From positions 1 to 64,000 of IMG/VR virus record IMGVR_UViG_3300023174_000155: a stretch of 64,000 nt of DNA; one strand, 5' to 3'. Each line of letters starts with the position of its first letter. Within the stretch, counting starts at the first letter, position 1. A program made the translations under genes and the position numbers. This DNA comes from a virus. Under the pieces are notes generated by a model. It saw only the letters and a list, made by a program, of their open reading frames with translations, searched no databases and was not told the DNA's origin. This document shows, in pieces, positions 8,000-17,276 of the stretch.

Positions 8000-8297
8000 G
8001 ATTGTCCTCCCAAAATTGGATCAGATCTTCTAGAACTGCCCATTCAATAATTCCAAGACGAACCTTGGATTCTTTGCCAATAATAATTTTTAATGCTGGG
8101 TGCATATCTCTATTTACTTTAAATGTATCTGTACAAATTTTTGCCCAGTTATCTTTATTTAAATTAAATGATGTCCCTGCCTCTTTGTAATCAACTAGAA
8201 ATTGATTCCATTGTGCATCACCTTTTTGATAATCTCCACGACCACTATTTTTTTGTGCTTTGGCACCGTCACGTTTTACTTCAGATCTTTCTGACAT
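7992..8297 (-). CDS. hypothetical protein
   Basis: 101 residues. A polar basic N-terminus (MSERSEVKRDGAKAQKNSGR) followed by a compact helical domain with tryptophans (QWNQFLVDYKE, NWAKICTDTF, LGIIEWAVLEDLIQFWED). It lies between XapX and a zinc-ribbon gene in the RecA operon, overlapping both. I recognise it only as a conserved type in actinophage replication regions. No motif is assigned. Confidence 0.72.
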   Translation of the reverse strand: MSERSEVKRDGAKAQKNSGRGDYQKGDAQWNQFLVDYKEAGTSFNLNKDNWAKICTDTFKVNRDMHPALKIIIGKESKVRLGIIEWAVLEDLIQFWEDNHD

Positions 8298-8485
8298 TAA
8301 TTAACCTTAAATATTGTTTCATGACCTTTTGAACATCGCCATGACATTACAAAATCTATTGGATCCCAAAAAGCTCCAGTTACATCTTCATCACATTTAG
8401 AACATGGCCTAATGCCTTGAATTTTTTCTAAATTATATTGTTTTTCTTTAATTGGTTTATCAAAAAATTCATTAAGATCTGGCAT
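8297..8485 (-). CDS. small zinc-ribbon protein
   Basis: 62 residues with PCSKCDEDV and, 20 residues on, WRCSKGHE, a CxxC...CxxGH metal site. It overlaps the 3' end of recA, and its stop meets the next start. Probably a small nucleic-acid-binding accessory of the recombination genes. Confidence 0.75.
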   Translation of the reverse strand: MPDLNEFFDKPIKEKQYNLEKIQGIRPCSKCDEDVTGAFWDPIDFVMSWRCSKGHETIFKVN

Positions 8486-9476
8486 TTATTTCTCCTTGTA
8501 AGTTGTCTACAACATCTGGATTTTCCTTCAAATATGCTACAGCTTTTGCACGTCCTTGAAAACGTTCTCCATTTACTGTATACCATGCTCCACCCTTTTC
8601 TACTATCCCGCACATTTCTGCAACGTCAAGTGTTTCTCCGACTCTATCTACACCAAGAGTTTCCCCTTGGTAGTAAAAATCATACTGTCCCGATAAATTT
8701 GGGGGGCCGAGTTTGTTGTAATCAATAATCCAATTAACTGGTCGTCCAACTCTTTGTTCAATGATTTTGTCGCCAACTTTAATCCCAGCTTTAATAGCAT
8801 TCGCCTCAGCTTCAGACGACCAGAGTTTAATGACAGTGGAAGAAAAGAACTTGACTGCCATGCCACCTGTGGGGATGTGACTAGCATGCATAGATCCAAA
8901 CTGATTTCGTTGTTGTGAGATGAGAACAAGTAGTGTGTTTTTGTTTGCATAATTTAACATCTTGACTGCGTGGGTCATATCCTTTGCTTCTGCGCCGATT
9001 TGCTTAGTGTCTTGCAAATCTTTCATTTCATTTCCGTCTTTTTCAAAATATATTCCTGGAAGCAAGGCGGATATGGAGTCAACAACAATTACATCAACAC
9101 CAGCTTCCATTAACTTAACGCCAACATCTACCATGTCATTTACAGTTTTAGCCTGAGAGTAAATAAGAGAAGATGAATCTACCCCCAACTGCTCTGCCCA
9201 TTTTTGATCATATGACGCTTCAGCATCAATCCAAGCGCATGTCTTTCCCTCTTTTTGAGCTAACGCTATCATCTGTAAACAGAAAGAAGATTTTCCAGCA
9301 GACTTGTTGCCCCAAACTAGGACTTGTCTCCCATATCCCAAGCCACCCTTTAATGCCATATTAAGTCCAATGCTGGGAGTTAATTGTTTTTCAACAACAA
9401 CGTTCTGTGCAGACTGAACTCTTGCTCTTGTTTTTGGATCTAGCTTTGCTAATATATTATCAATTATAATTGTCAT
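8472..9476 (-). CDS. recA: RecA-like recombinase
   Basis: A 334-residue strand-exchange ATPase. Walker A GNKSAGKS at 56-63, Walker B VDVIVVDSISAL, the DNA-binding loop 1 region, and LVLISQQRNQFG before loop 2 all match RecA order. It lacks most of the long C-terminal domain seen in bacterial RecA. It would promote recombination-dependent replication with the Cas4-like nuclease and RuvC-like resolvase downstream. An extended -10 promoter lies just upstream. Confidence 0.93.
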   Translation of the reverse strand: MTIIIDNILAKLDPKTRARVQSAQNVVVEKQLTPSIGLNMALKGGLGYGRQVLVWGNKSAGKSSFCLQMIALAQKEGKTCAWIDAEASYDQKWAEQLGVDSSSLIYSQAKTVNDMVDVGVKLMEAGVDVIVVDSISALLPGIYFEKDGNEMKDLQDTKQIGAEAKDMTHAVKMLNYANKNTLLVLISQQRNQFGSMHASHIPTGGMAVKFFSSTVIKLWSSEAEANAIKAGIKVGDKIIEQRVGRPVNWIIDYNKLGPPNLSGQYDFYYQGETLGVDRVGETLDVAEMCGIVEKGGAWYTVNGERFQGRAKAVAYLKENPDVVDNLQGEINARS

Positions 9477-9496
9477 TTAAACTCTTTCTTTCTCAT

Positions 9497-9525
9497 AGTA
9501 TAGCATTAAAATAAATTGCCGTGAA
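9497..9525 (-). promoter_or_regulatory. promoter upstream of recA
   Basis: Minus strand TTCACG, 17 nt, then TATACT preceded by TGC (extended -10). The predicted start is about 14 nt before the recA ATG, leaving a short leader with GAAAGAAAGAG. Confidence 0.5.
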
Positions 9526-9853
9526 GTCTTGGACGTTCCTTATTAATGTTCATTTTATTATTTAAGACTTCATCAATTGAATGTTCTAGTAGATTAAAAC
9601 TCATCATTGCAGCATATAAATCTAAAAGCCTAATAATTACATCAGCCATTTCTTCTACAGTATTTTCACTACCCTTATTTTTTCGAATTGCTTCCAACAC
9701 TTCTGTTACTTCTGAGTGTACTAGGGCAAGTTTATTTCCAATTACATTGTAATTTATTTCTTCGTCCCAGAATCCTTTTTCCTTTGCTGTCTCATGCAAC
9801 ACAGCTGCCAATGCATCCAGACCGTAATCTGTTACCATATCAAACGCTTCCAT
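9506..9853 (-). CDS. MazG-like nucleotide pyrophosphohydrolase
   Basis: 115 residues, all alpha. The paired acidic motif HSEVTEVLEAI and EEMADVIIRLLD is the ExxE...ExxD metal site of the MazG/dUTPase-2 superfamily. It hydrolyses NTPs or dNTPs, a common phage function for nucleotide-pool cleaning or alarmone control. The start at 9853 is supported by AAAGGA 8 nt upstream. It sits between recA and two small genes following polymerase. Confidence 0.85.
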   Translation of the reverse strand: MEAFDMVTDYGLDALAAVLHETAKEKGFWDEEINYNVIGNKLALVHSEVTEVLEAIRKNKGSENTVEEMADVIIRLLDLYAAMMSFNLLEHSIDEVLNNKMNINKERPRLHGNLF

Positions 9854-10037
9854 CTTCTATTTCCTTTAAGCTAAATGTAAATGAAGACTTTTCTTCATTA
9901 TAAAATACTGCAATTTCTCTACTGTCTGATGCAGCATTTAAAAACGTTGTCGTCTTAACATCCACACTTTTGATTGTATCTAATATTGCTATAAGCAGTT
10001 GTCCTAAATTTAGGTCTACTGGTAATTCTTCTGTCAT
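9840..10037 (-). CDS. hypothetical protein
   Basis: 65 acidic residues (MTEELPVDLNLGQLLIAILD...), one helix and then a beta-rich end (REIAVFYNEEKSSFTFSL). It overlaps both neighbours by a few bases, which supports translation. No recognised family. Confidence 0.7.
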   Translation of the reverse strand: MTEELPVDLNLGQLLIAILDTIKSVDVKTTTFLNAASDSREIAVFYNEEKSSFTFSLKEIEDGSV

Positions 10038-10264
10038 TTATCCTCCACGAATATATCTATCTTGCCATTTGATTTAAGCCAATCAAATGTTGCCATTAGG
10101 TGTTCTCTTGTTTCACAAGTTTCGCAACCGTCATATAAATCATATGGCTCCCAATCCTCTGGGACCACATCATCATATAAATAGCTCATGCACATTGATC
10201 TATGATCACTTATGAATGTTTCAAGTCTCTTTGCTTCTTCGGTTGTTAAGACGACCTCAATCAT
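10034..10264 (-). CDS. hypothetical protein
   Basis: 76 residues starting MIEVVLTTEEAKRLETFISDHR, with a CETCE pair in the middle and acidic loops. Its ATG overlaps the dnaE stop, so expression is probably coupled to the polymerase. It could bind metal through the cysteines. Function unknown. Confidence 0.7.
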   Translation of the reverse strand: MIEVVLTTEEAKRLETFISDHRSMCMSYLYDDVVPEDWEPYDLYDGCETCETREHLMATFDWLKSNGKIDIFVEDK

Positions 10265-13200
10265 TTTATTTCCTTTACATTTAATGTGCCGTCATCAAGT
10301 TTAGCAAGCACAACCTTACATTTCATTCCTTCTCTCATTTTAGCTAGAGACATTTTATAAAGTGTTGGAAAAACAATTGCTCTTGTTAGTTCTTTTTGAG
10401 CATTTGACAACACAATATGGCTCATCATTTTGCCAGCTTTAGTTTTATAGTTAGTAAAGTTAACTACAATATATTCATCTTCTTCTAAATCATATTCTTT
10501 TCTATAAAGATAGTCTACAAATAAATCGGCAGCATTAGGATCAATTTCTTTTACATTAACGTATCTAGCAATACGGTTATCTCCAACTAATATAAAATAC
10601 ATTTGATTGGGTTCGATTTGAGTATCTTCATGATGAAATAAACCAATGGTGCCTGTCTCATCAACTAACTCTACTCTTGCCCACCCGTTTCCACGCTTAA
10701 TACTTTTAACCATACCAAACATAACAAACGAACCTAGATCGTCAAAATCATCGATAGGTCTAGCCTGAGCTTTAATTCTAGGAGGTATGCCAGCCAAATT
10801 AAATGTTGGTATACCTAAATACTCATAATAGTTATCTTTTTCATCACCAGTTCGTGGATTATCTTCAAAAGCTGCACCACCGATAGAGTTTAAAGCTGCT
10901 ATTGCTCTGCTATTAATCCCACTTCCCTTTTTAGAAGCCTTGTCAATAAAATCGGCATAGTCAATAAAAGGCCTCTTATCCATAATCTTATTAGCAATGC
11001 TATCTGATATAAACTTGACTTCAGCCAAACCAAATCTAATTCCATCATCTTGTAATGAAAAGTATATGTCTGATTCGTTAATGTGTGGAAGCATAATACG
11101 TAAACCTAAACGTTTAGCTTCAATTAAATATTCTGTTCTTGCGTCCTTGTCATTTTCATTTTTAAGAATTGAAAACATGAACTCAAGAGGATAATAGGAC
11201 TTAAGCCAAGCAGTATAATAACTAAGCATAGAGTAAGCAACAGCATGGGAGCGGTTGAAAGAATAACCAGCATGAGCCTCAAAGTCATGCCAAAGTTGCT
11301 CTGCTTTTTTCTGACTAATTTGTTTTGAAGCCCCAGCAATAAACTGATCTTTGAATTGGTCAAATTCTTTTGCATCTTTTTTCTTTCCAATAATCTTGCG
11401 GACCTTATCAGCCTCTGACCAAGACATACCTCCTAGGTGTACGCATGCCTGCATAACCTGCTCTTGATATATAATAACACCATATGTGTTCTCAGTAAAC
11501 TGCTTCATTATTTTATGGCTATAATCAACAGCTTCTCTGCCATGCTTGCGATTAATATAAGCAGCACCTACTGTGTTCATGGCTCCTGGACGTACCAATG
11601 CATTAGAAGCAACTAAGTCTTCAAATTTATCCACACCCATTTTCATCAATAAATTTGTATATGGTGTAGCTTCAGCTTGGAATACACCCTTCGTATATCC
11701 CTCGCTTAACATCTGATAAACTTTTGGGTCATCCATTGTAAGAGAGGAAAGATTAATTTCTTTTTTATGCCTCTTTTTAATTGACTCTAATGTGTCTGAA
11801 ATAACTGAAAGAGTTTTTAACCCCAAAGCATCAAGCTTGATTAGACCAATATCTGCTACGGTATCCATATCGTATGCGACAACTGGGATTCGGCCAGATA
11901 CCTTATCCTGTGCGTCTTCCCTTGATTCAACTGGAGCATACTTTCTTAAATCGTCCTTGGCTACAACAACACCAGCAGCATGTACACCAACTGATCTAAT
12001 GCGTCCACGTAACCTTTCTGCAAGCCAGACAACTTCTGGATACCTTAATCTAAATTCTTTTGTATTTGGGGATTCCATAAAGTCTTCAAATGTATCTACT
12101 GGCTTTAATGCACGATTTACTTCCTGCAGCGGTACCATAAATACACGAGAAGCATCACGAACCACACCCTTATCTTTGAAATAAGTGTAGGTGGAAATAG
12201 AAGCAACATGCTTAAATTTCTTTTTTAAATACTCTTTAACTTCCTTGCGTCTGCGGTCTTCAAAGTCTGTATCAATATCTGGAAAGTCATTTCTTTCTGG
12301 ATTAATAAATCGAAAAAAAAGCAAGTCATATTTAATTGGATCAACATCTGTAATGCCAAGGGCGTAGCAGACAAGTGAGCCTGCTGCAGAACCACGTCCA
12401 GGGCCCACACGGATACCAGTACCCTTTGCCCAATTAATCATATCTCCAACAACCAAGAAATATGATGCAAAATTCTTTGAGGCAATTACGGAAAGCTCTT
12501 CCTCCATACGTGCCATATAAATATCATCTGAGGCCTTCCCAAGGCTCTCTAAGCCCTTTACAGCCAGTTCCCTTAGTCTTTCATCAGCATCAGTCTTTGG
12601 GACGGGCAAAAGGTCTAAGCCCTGATAGAAATCATAATCTTCTACCTTATTAGCAATTTCCATAGTATTATCAAATATGTCTGTTCGATTAATTAAAGCC
12701 TTTTTAAAATCAGCCTCAATTTCTTCACGGCTTTGAATAAATAGATTATAATTCTGGAATGAAATTCTACGATCTGGATAAAGATAATTAAATCTATCTA
12801 ACATATTTTTCATGTTCCTAGACATGTCAAAATCCATTTCCTTATCGGCCTTTGGAGATGTAGATAATATGAGTAAGGCTTCTTCTAGGATTCTATCTTC
12901 TTCTTTAGCAAAGTGGGCATCGCCTGTTGCCACCGCCTTAATTTTAAGTTCATCTGCTAACTCAAGTAGCTTTGAATTTATTTCATGCGGATTATGAGAT
13001 TGCACCTCAATGTAAAAATCGTCACAAAAAGTCTTACTAAAATCCTTGAGTATAAGCTTGGCTTCTGAGAATTCGCCTTTCTCAATAGACTTAGAAATAA
13101 GTCCATTAAGGCAACCAGAAAGGACAATAATACCTTCTGCATATTCTTTTAACACCTCTCTATCAATACGTGGCTTATGATAAAAGCCTTCGTTCCAAGC

Positions 13201-13536
13201 AAGTTCCTGTAAAATATTTATATTCTCAAGACCCTTCTTATTCTTTGCAAGAAGGATGATGTGGTTGTAAGCCTGAATTGACTTATCTGTTTTAGATGAA
13301 CGATCAAATCTATCAGTTGGGGAGATGTAAGCCTCAACTCCAAGAATTGGCTTGATGCCCAATTCTTTTGCTGCTATTTGCATTTCACGATGTGAAGATA
13401 ATGTGCCGTGATCTGTGATTGCAATTGCAGTTTGCCCAGCATCTTTTGCAGCACGAACAAGTTCGAGAGGAGAGTTAAGTCCATCCATAAGGCTATAATA
13501 ACTATGGCAATGAAGGTGAGTAAAATTATTTTGCAT
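10261..13536 (-). CDS. dnaE: DNA polymerase III alpha subunit (DnaE-type)
   Basis: A 1091-residue replicative polymerase of the C family. The PHP domain (HLHCHSYYSLMDG at 7-19, ITDHG at 40-44) keeps its metal-binding histidines and aspartates, so it may proofread. The palm has GPGRGSAAGSLV and the catalytic PDIDTDF (D422, D424). The fingers and helix-hairpin-helix region follow, and an OB fold lies near the end (WARVELVDETGTIG). Slightly shorter than bacterial DnaE. It replaces the host catalytic subunit for phage replication. First overlapping partner upstream is a LAGLIDADG-like gene. Confidence 0.95.
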   Translation of the reverse strand: MQNNFTHLHCHSYYSLMDGLNSPLELVRAAKDAGQTAIAITDHGTLSSHREMQIAAKELGIKPILGVEAYISPTDRFDRSSKTDKSIQAYNHIILLAKNKKGLENINILQELAWNEGFYHKPRIDREVLKEYAEGIIVLSGCLNGLISKSIEKGEFSEAKLILKDFSKTFCDDFYIEVQSHNPHEINSKLLELADELKIKAVATGDAHFAKEEDRILEEALLILSTSPKADKEMDFDMSRNMKNMLDRFNYLYPDRRISFQNYNLFIQSREEIEADFKKALINRTDIFDNTMEIANKVEDYDFYQGLDLLPVPKTDADERLRELAVKGLESLGKASDDIYMARMEEELSVIASKNFASYFLVVGDMINWAKGTGIRVGPGRGSAAGSLVCYALGITDVDPIKYDLLFFRFINPERNDFPDIDTDFEDRRRKEVKEYLKKKFKHVASISTYTYFKDKGVVRDASRVFMVPLQEVNRALKPVDTFEDFMESPNTKEFRLRYPEVVWLAERLRGRIRSVGVHAAGVVVAKDDLRKYAPVESREDAQDKVSGRIPVVAYDMDTVADIGLIKLDALGLKTLSVISDTLESIKKRHKKEINLSSLTMDDPKVYQMLSEGYTKGVFQAEATPYTNLLMKMGVDKFEDLVASNALVRPGAMNTVGAAYINRKHGREAVDYSHKIMKQFTENTYGVIIYQEQVMQACVHLGGMSWSEADKVRKIIGKKKDAKEFDQFKDQFIAGASKQISQKKAEQLWHDFEAHAGYSFNRSHAVAYSMLSYYTAWLKSYYPLEFMFSILKNENDKDARTEYLIEAKRLGLRIMLPHINESDIYFSLQDDGIRFGLAEVKFISDSIANKIMDKRPFIDYADFIDKASKKGSGINSRAIAALNSIGGAAFEDNPRTGDEKDNYYEYLGIPTFNLAGIPPRIKAQARPIDDFDDLGSFVMFGMVKSIKRGNGWARVELVDETGTIGLFHHEDTQIEPNQMYFILVGDNRIARYVNVKEIDPNAADLFVDYLYRKEYDLEEDEYIVVNFTNYKTKAGKMMSHIVLSNAQKELTRAIVFPTLYKMSLAKMREGMKCKVVLAKLDDGTLNVKEIK

Positions 13537-14026
13537 TCCGCCTTAGCTTTCTCTTTTGTTCTGCGTGACATGTTTTGCACACAGTATATCCATATGGATT
13601 TATATATCCTACTTTACCATAATCATGCCCTTTCGGGCAATAAATTTTGGTATTCCTTGGCATCTTTCTTTCTATACTTTTGTATTCTTGGATGTCTTCA
13701 ATAACTTTTAAAACTTGATCATATTTTTTACCTGTTAAGATCGGTAAGATTTTTAATAATATTGTTTCTGCATCGTCATTAGATGCAACATACTGATAAA
13801 CTTCTTTATCTCCACGGGTTTTTGTATGCGGACCTAATACTGAACCAACTCCAAATATTTTATAAAAAGTATCAAGGGGAGTTCTATCGTAGTACTGAGT
13901 AATTTTTAAACTTATATACTGATAGTCTGCTTTTACTTTTCTTTTAGTTTTTGCAATTCCAGCATATCCTTCTCCTTGAAAAAATCCAGCAGCCCAATAT
14001 AAATCTGATTTATTTATTTTATCCAT
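13526..14026 (-). CDS. LAGLIDADG-like homing endonuclease with zinc finger
   Basis: 166 residues. YWAAGFFQGEGYAGIA near the N-terminus is a LAGLIDADG helix (WAAGFFxGEG form), followed by the alpha-beta core and, at the C-terminus, a zinc finger CPKGH...VCKTCHAEQKRK. Only one LAGLIDADG motif is present, so it would act as a dimer. It overlaps the dnaE start, a favoured location for free-standing homing endonucleases. It starts at ATG 14026, exactly 6 nt after a perfect TATAAT, with no ribosome site, so it is probably translated from a leaderless mRNA. Confidence 0.8.
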   Translation of the reverse strand: MDKINKSDLYWAAGFFQGEGYAGIAKTKRKVKADYQYISLKITQYYDRTPLDTFYKIFGVGSVLGPHTKTRGDKEVYQYVASNDDAETILLKILPILTGKKYDQVLKVIEDIQEYKSIERKMPRNTKIYCPKGHDYGKVGYINPYGYTVCKTCHAEQKRKLRRNAK

Positions 14027-14032
14027 AAGTCA

Positions 14033-14060
14033 ATTATAGCATAGTAATGGTGTATGTCAA
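14033..14060 (-). promoter_or_regulatory. consensus promoter, leaderless, driving the dnaE region
   Basis: Minus strand TTGACA, 16 nt, TATAAT: both hexamers are perfect sigma-70/sigma-A consensus. The ATG of the endonuclease gene follows six nt after the -10 box, so the first base of the mRNA should be the start codon. It lies directly behind the hairpin at 14064-14090. Confidence 0.85.
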
Positions 14061-14063
14061 ACT

Positions 14064-14090
14064 TATGGCAGGGGCTTTGCCCCTGCCATA
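14064..14090 (-). terminator. strong hairpin after the SSB-like gene
   Basis: A perfect 12-bp stem (TATGGCAGGGGC with GCCCCTGCCATA) and a 3-nt loop, 7 nt after the SSB-like gene stop. The U-tract is weak (AAGTTTG), so termination may be partial. It separates the primase/SSB transcript from the dnaE promoter. Confidence 0.7.
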
Positions 14091-14096
14091 GCTTAA

Positions 14097-14774
14097 TTAC
14101 CAGTCTAAGCTGCTACTTGTAGCAGTTGATGCCTGATTCTCTCCGCCTGAAGGTTCTCCTGAAAAGAATCCCTCTTGTTCTGTGTAAGGTAGGTCTCTTA
14201 CAGCAGATGTTTCAAGTGCATACAATTCTAATGATGAGTAATCAAATTCTGACTCATCTTTAGCAAGTGGGATAATTGTATAACTTGTATCTGTTTTTGT
14301 ACCACTTCGCTTAATGCGCCACATCAAATTTGTAATGCTTCCCATTTCGCCAGCATACTCAATTAATGTTGGAGTAACAGTCTTTCCGCTGCTACCCTGT
14401 GATAAAATTGCAACGTACGGATCTTCTTTGCCATCATCTACTAGAACATTAATGTAAAGTCGTGAACGACCCTTCCATCCTGCCTTAAAGTCCTTGCGAT
14501 GTTGTTCACAACCCCAGCACTTGCCCTGATCTTCCATAGTACAGAGTGCCTTACGTCGGTAATCTTTTGGATTTGTATGTTCAACGGCAATAAAACCTAA
14601 GCCGTTCTTTTCATTATAACTTGGCGAATCAGGATCAAGCTCCTGTAGAAATCTAATCTTAACGCTTTCGCCGTCTTCTAGCTTTACCCAACGACCCTTT
14701 GTAGAATCTGACTCGTTGTACGAAGGCTTATCTAGTGCCTTATTTAAATCTTTTAGTCCTTTAACGATACCCAT
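14097..14774 (-). CDS. single-stranded DNA-binding protein-like (gp32-like)
   Basis: 225 residues. An OB-type beta core (VKIRFLQEL, GFIAVEHT, RLYINVLVDD, YVAILSQG) contains a metal site CTMEDQGKCWGCEQH, as in the zinc-bearing gp32-type SSBs. The C-terminus is low-complexity, glycine/serine rich, and ends SSSLDW. Its position between primase and polymerase fits. A strong AAGGAG site precedes the ATG. Call rests on pattern and context. Confidence 0.7.
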   Translation of the reverse strand: MGIVKGLKDLNKALDKPSYNESDSTKGRWVKLEDGESVKIRFLQELDPDSPSYNEKNGLGFIAVEHTNPKDYRRKALCTMEDQGKCWGCEQHRKDFKAGWKGRSRLYINVLVDDGKEDPYVAILSQGSSGKTVTPTLIEYAGEMGSITNLMWRIKRSGTKTDTSYTIIPLAKDESEFDYSSLELYALETSAVRDLPYTEQEGFFSGEPSGGENQASTATSSSLDW

Positions 14775-14819
14775 TTTATCTCCTTATGTAGTTGATGGTA
14801 TAAATCCATCTGTATTACT

Positions 14820-14825
14820 ATTATA
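14820..14825 (-). promoter_or_regulatory. -10 element upstream of the SSB-like gene
   Basis: A perfect TATAAT at the end of the primase gene, giving a leader of about 40 nt with AAGGAGAT before the SSB-like ATG. No good -35 box is visible, so this is a weak call. Confidence 0.35.
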
Positions 14826-15824
14826 TCATTTATCCCAAGATCTGTATTCTATATCGGATACAGCATTTTTAATACAGGCTTTAATCTCTTCATCAGTCAT
14901 ATCGCCAGCATCTTTTGCATCATGTGGATATATCTTACCATATCCATAAGAAGCCCACAAGATGTCTTTTGTTCTAAGTTTATTGGCTATACTTAAACCT
15001 AATTCTCTTCCAGCAAGATCTGCATCTGTCATAATTGTTATTCTATTAAAATATCTATTTAGTATTTGTTGCTGCTCTTTAGACAAAAACCCACCCAATG
15101 TTGCAACAACATTTGGAAAACCAGCCTGATGAATTCTAATTGCGTCAAAGCTGGACTCAACTACTATGACATGGTCTCCAATTTTTTTAGCCCTATGCAC
15201 ATTAAACATTGTCTTGCTCTTTGGAAGGTTGGTGCTATTCTTAAATGACTTACCCTCAATTGATCTTCCAACAATTCCTATTGGCATTCCGTCTGGACTA
15301 TGTACTGGAACAGTGACCATGCCAGTGTTTTTAGAATATCCTAAATTAAAATCAATAATAGACTGGTTAAATATACTTCTAGATTTAAAGTAATTCTTTC
15401 CTTCTGATACTTCAATCAATTCCGCATGCAGCCTATCTAATGTCTCTTGTGAAAATTCTTCAAACATAGGCTTATCTTCCATTGCATCTGCTAGCAATTC
15501 ATCAAAATTTTCTAAGGACTCTGTTTCTTTTGCAGATATAAATCTCATTGCCTCAAAGTCATTCTTGTGTGTTACTCTTTTAATTAGTTCTAGTAGGGTG
15601 CCAGCCTCACCACATGAAGGATTAAAACAAATAAATGCACCCTTCTCACGACTTACGCTAAAACTTGATGTGTGTCTATTAGAATGGAATGGGCAATAGC
15701 ACAAGTAATCGTTTGAAGTTTCTCCAACTATATCTAAACCAAGTTCTTTTAAGATTGATTTGATGTGGGCTGGAGAATATTGCGTGGAATCAATTTCCCT
15801 TGTGTTATACCCTCTGATTGCCAT
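14826..15824 (-). CDS. DnaG-type primase (CHC2 zinc finger and TOPRIM)
   Basis: About 332 residues from the ATG at 15824 (MAIRGYNTREIDS). The zinc finger is CYCPFH...CFNPSC, then comes the primase linker, then a TOPRIM domain with VIVVESSFDA (Glu) and IMTDADLAGRE (DxD). It makes RNA primers and pairs with the DnaB-type helicase two genes upstream. A longer reading to 15875 overlaps the upstream gene more; the internal ATG has an AGAAGG-rich leader and matches the family N-terminus better. Shorter than bacterial DnaG because the helicase-binding C-terminal domain is absent. Confidence 0.9.
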   Translation of the reverse strand: MAIRGYNTREIDSTQYSPAHIKSILKELGLDIVGETSNDYLCYCPFHSNRHTSSFSVSREKGAFICFNPSCGEAGTLLELIKRVTHKNDFEAMRFISAKETESLENFDELLADAMEDKPMFEEFSQETLDRLHAELIEVSEGKNYFKSRSIFNQSIIDFNLGYSKNTGMVTVPVHSPDGMPIGIVGRSIEGKSFKNSTNLPKSKTMFNVHRAKKIGDHVIVVESSFDAIRIHQAGFPNVVATLGGFLSKEQQQILNRYFNRITIMTDADLAGRELGLSIANKLRTKDILWASYGYGKIYPHDAKDAGDMTDEEIKACIKNAVSDIEYRSWDK

Positions 15825-16069
15825 GCCTTCTTCTTTCCTACATAAACGCCATGAAGGGTCATTAAGAACTTCCATGTCTCACCTGTGAATTCTATCGAAA
15901 ATGCTGGGTCTATGTCAAGTACCTTGACATAACCTTTTGATCTCATGTCATGAGTTAATAAATTTTCGTACTGTGGTCTTAAACTAATTAGCTGTGCATT
16001 GTCATAAAAATCAACATTTATTTGAAATCTTTTAATTCTTCTGTGAGTCATTTTGGAATGGATTCTCAT
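15749..16069 (-). CDS. hypothetical protein between helicase and primase
   Basis: 106 residues, beta-rich, starting MRIHSKMTHRRIKRFQINVDF. It overlaps the helicase gene at its 5' end and the primase at its 3' end, so it is translated in a third frame of a dense operon. Either of two ATGs could serve. No motif recognised. Context suggests a helicase-primase accessory. Confidence 0.65.
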   Translation of the reverse strand: MRIHSKMTHRRIKRFQINVDFYDNAQLISLRPQYENLLTHDMRSKGYVKVLDIDPAFSIEFTGETWKFLMTLHGVYVGKKKAWQSEGITQGKLIPRNILQPTSNQS

Positions 16070-17276
16070 AAATCTCTTTGACGATACCTCTATTGATATC
16101 CCAATCTAGATATAAACCGAACTCATGACCGTGGCGATTTTTTCTTGACACCACCTCAATCATATTTGTTCCTGGATATCTGTGAACAGCCATAGCCATA
16201 TCAGCATCATACTCAATAGCCTTTGACCAGGCAACCTGACTCATCATAGGAGGATTGTCTTGATCAGATATGTCATCAGCAGTTGCTGCAGTAATATCAA
16301 TGATAGGAATATTATTTGATACTGCAAGTAATTTAAACTCACGAGAAATATTACGGTTGCGTTCTACTTCTGAATTGCTTCTCTTGTTGTCATTAAACAA
16401 CTGATGATAATCAAGAATGACTAGGTCTGGCTTATGCTGATCGATCTTACCTTGAATTGTTGCTGGTGTTACTTCTGTATTACCTTCATTTGAAACAAGG
16501 ATGAAACTATTTTTATTTTCAAACTTCTTTGTACTCCATGAACGAAAATCATCAATATTAATATCGCCCTTAGAAAAATCGCTAGCTTTAAATAAACCAG
16601 AACCAAGCATTGTGTAAATACGATCACGCATATTTTCTGGAGACATTTCAAGAGACACAATCATTGGCTTGAAGCCTTGCTCCCAAGCTTTACATGCTAA
16701 ATATGATGTGAACCATGTCTTACCACGGCCTGGCCAACCAATCGCTACAATTAAATGTCCTGGAGCCATTCCTGTTGGATATGCTAAATCAATTGCTTCG
16801 AATCCAGTTTTAATTCCTGGAGAGCCACCCATTTCATCAGAGCGTGCTTTGAGTGCATCCATATGTCTAATTGCTGACTCTGCATCAGTAATATCTAAAT
16901 CACGAACATTGTTTGTAAACCTACTTAAGTTTGCCAACTGGCTTTGCATTTCTGCAAGCACTCTTGAAGCAGCATCTTCTTTAAGCATTGATCCGCTTTT
17001 AATTAAAATGCTCTTTAGTCTATTTGATAAAAATTCATTCTTTAATTTATCAAGGTAGTATCCAGTTTCTGCTTTTACTTCTACTGGCTCAAAGTCTTTA
17101 AACTTTTCAATTAGTACGCCAGCTTCTGGTACTGCTTTAAACTTATAATAATATGACTTAAGCCCTTCCCAGATATCTCTATGGGAAGTAAATAGTTCAT
17201 CTACGTTGTCTGCTAATAATGTGCTTATGTCTTTATTCTTACATACGGCAGAAATTAGTGTTGCTTCTGTATTCAT
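16032..17276 (-). CDS. DnaB-type replicative helicase
   Basis: 414 residues. An N-terminal DnaB-like helical domain (ISAVCKNKDISTLLADNVDE onward) and a RecA-fold C-terminal domain. Walker A GWPGRGKT at 180-187, Walker B PDLVILDYHQL, EFKLLAVSNNIPIIDITA as motif H3, and EVVSRKNRHGHEFGLYLDWD near the end with the DNA-binding loop/arginine finger. It unwinds DNA for DnaE and the primase. It overlaps the small gene upstream by ATGA. Confidence 0.93.
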   Translation of the reverse strand: MNTEATLISAVCKNKDISTLLADNVDELFTSHRDIWEGLKSYYYKFKAVPEAGVLIEKFKDFEPVEVKAETGYYLDKLKNEFLSNRLKSILIKSGSMLKEDAASRVLAEMQSQLANLSRFTNNVRDLDITDAESAIRHMDALKARSDEMGGSPGIKTGFEAIDLAYPTGMAPGHLIVAIGWPGRGKTWFTSYLACKAWEQGFKPMIVSLEMSPENMRDRIYTMLGSGLFKASDFSKGDINIDDFRSWSTKKFENKNSFILVSNEGNTEVTPATIQGKIDQHKPDLVILDYHQLFNDNKRSNSEVERNRNISREFKLLAVSNNIPIIDITAATADDISDQDNPPMMSQVAWSKAIEYDADMAMAVHRYPGTNMIEVVSRKNRHGHEFGLYLDWDINRGIVKEIYENPFQNDSQKN

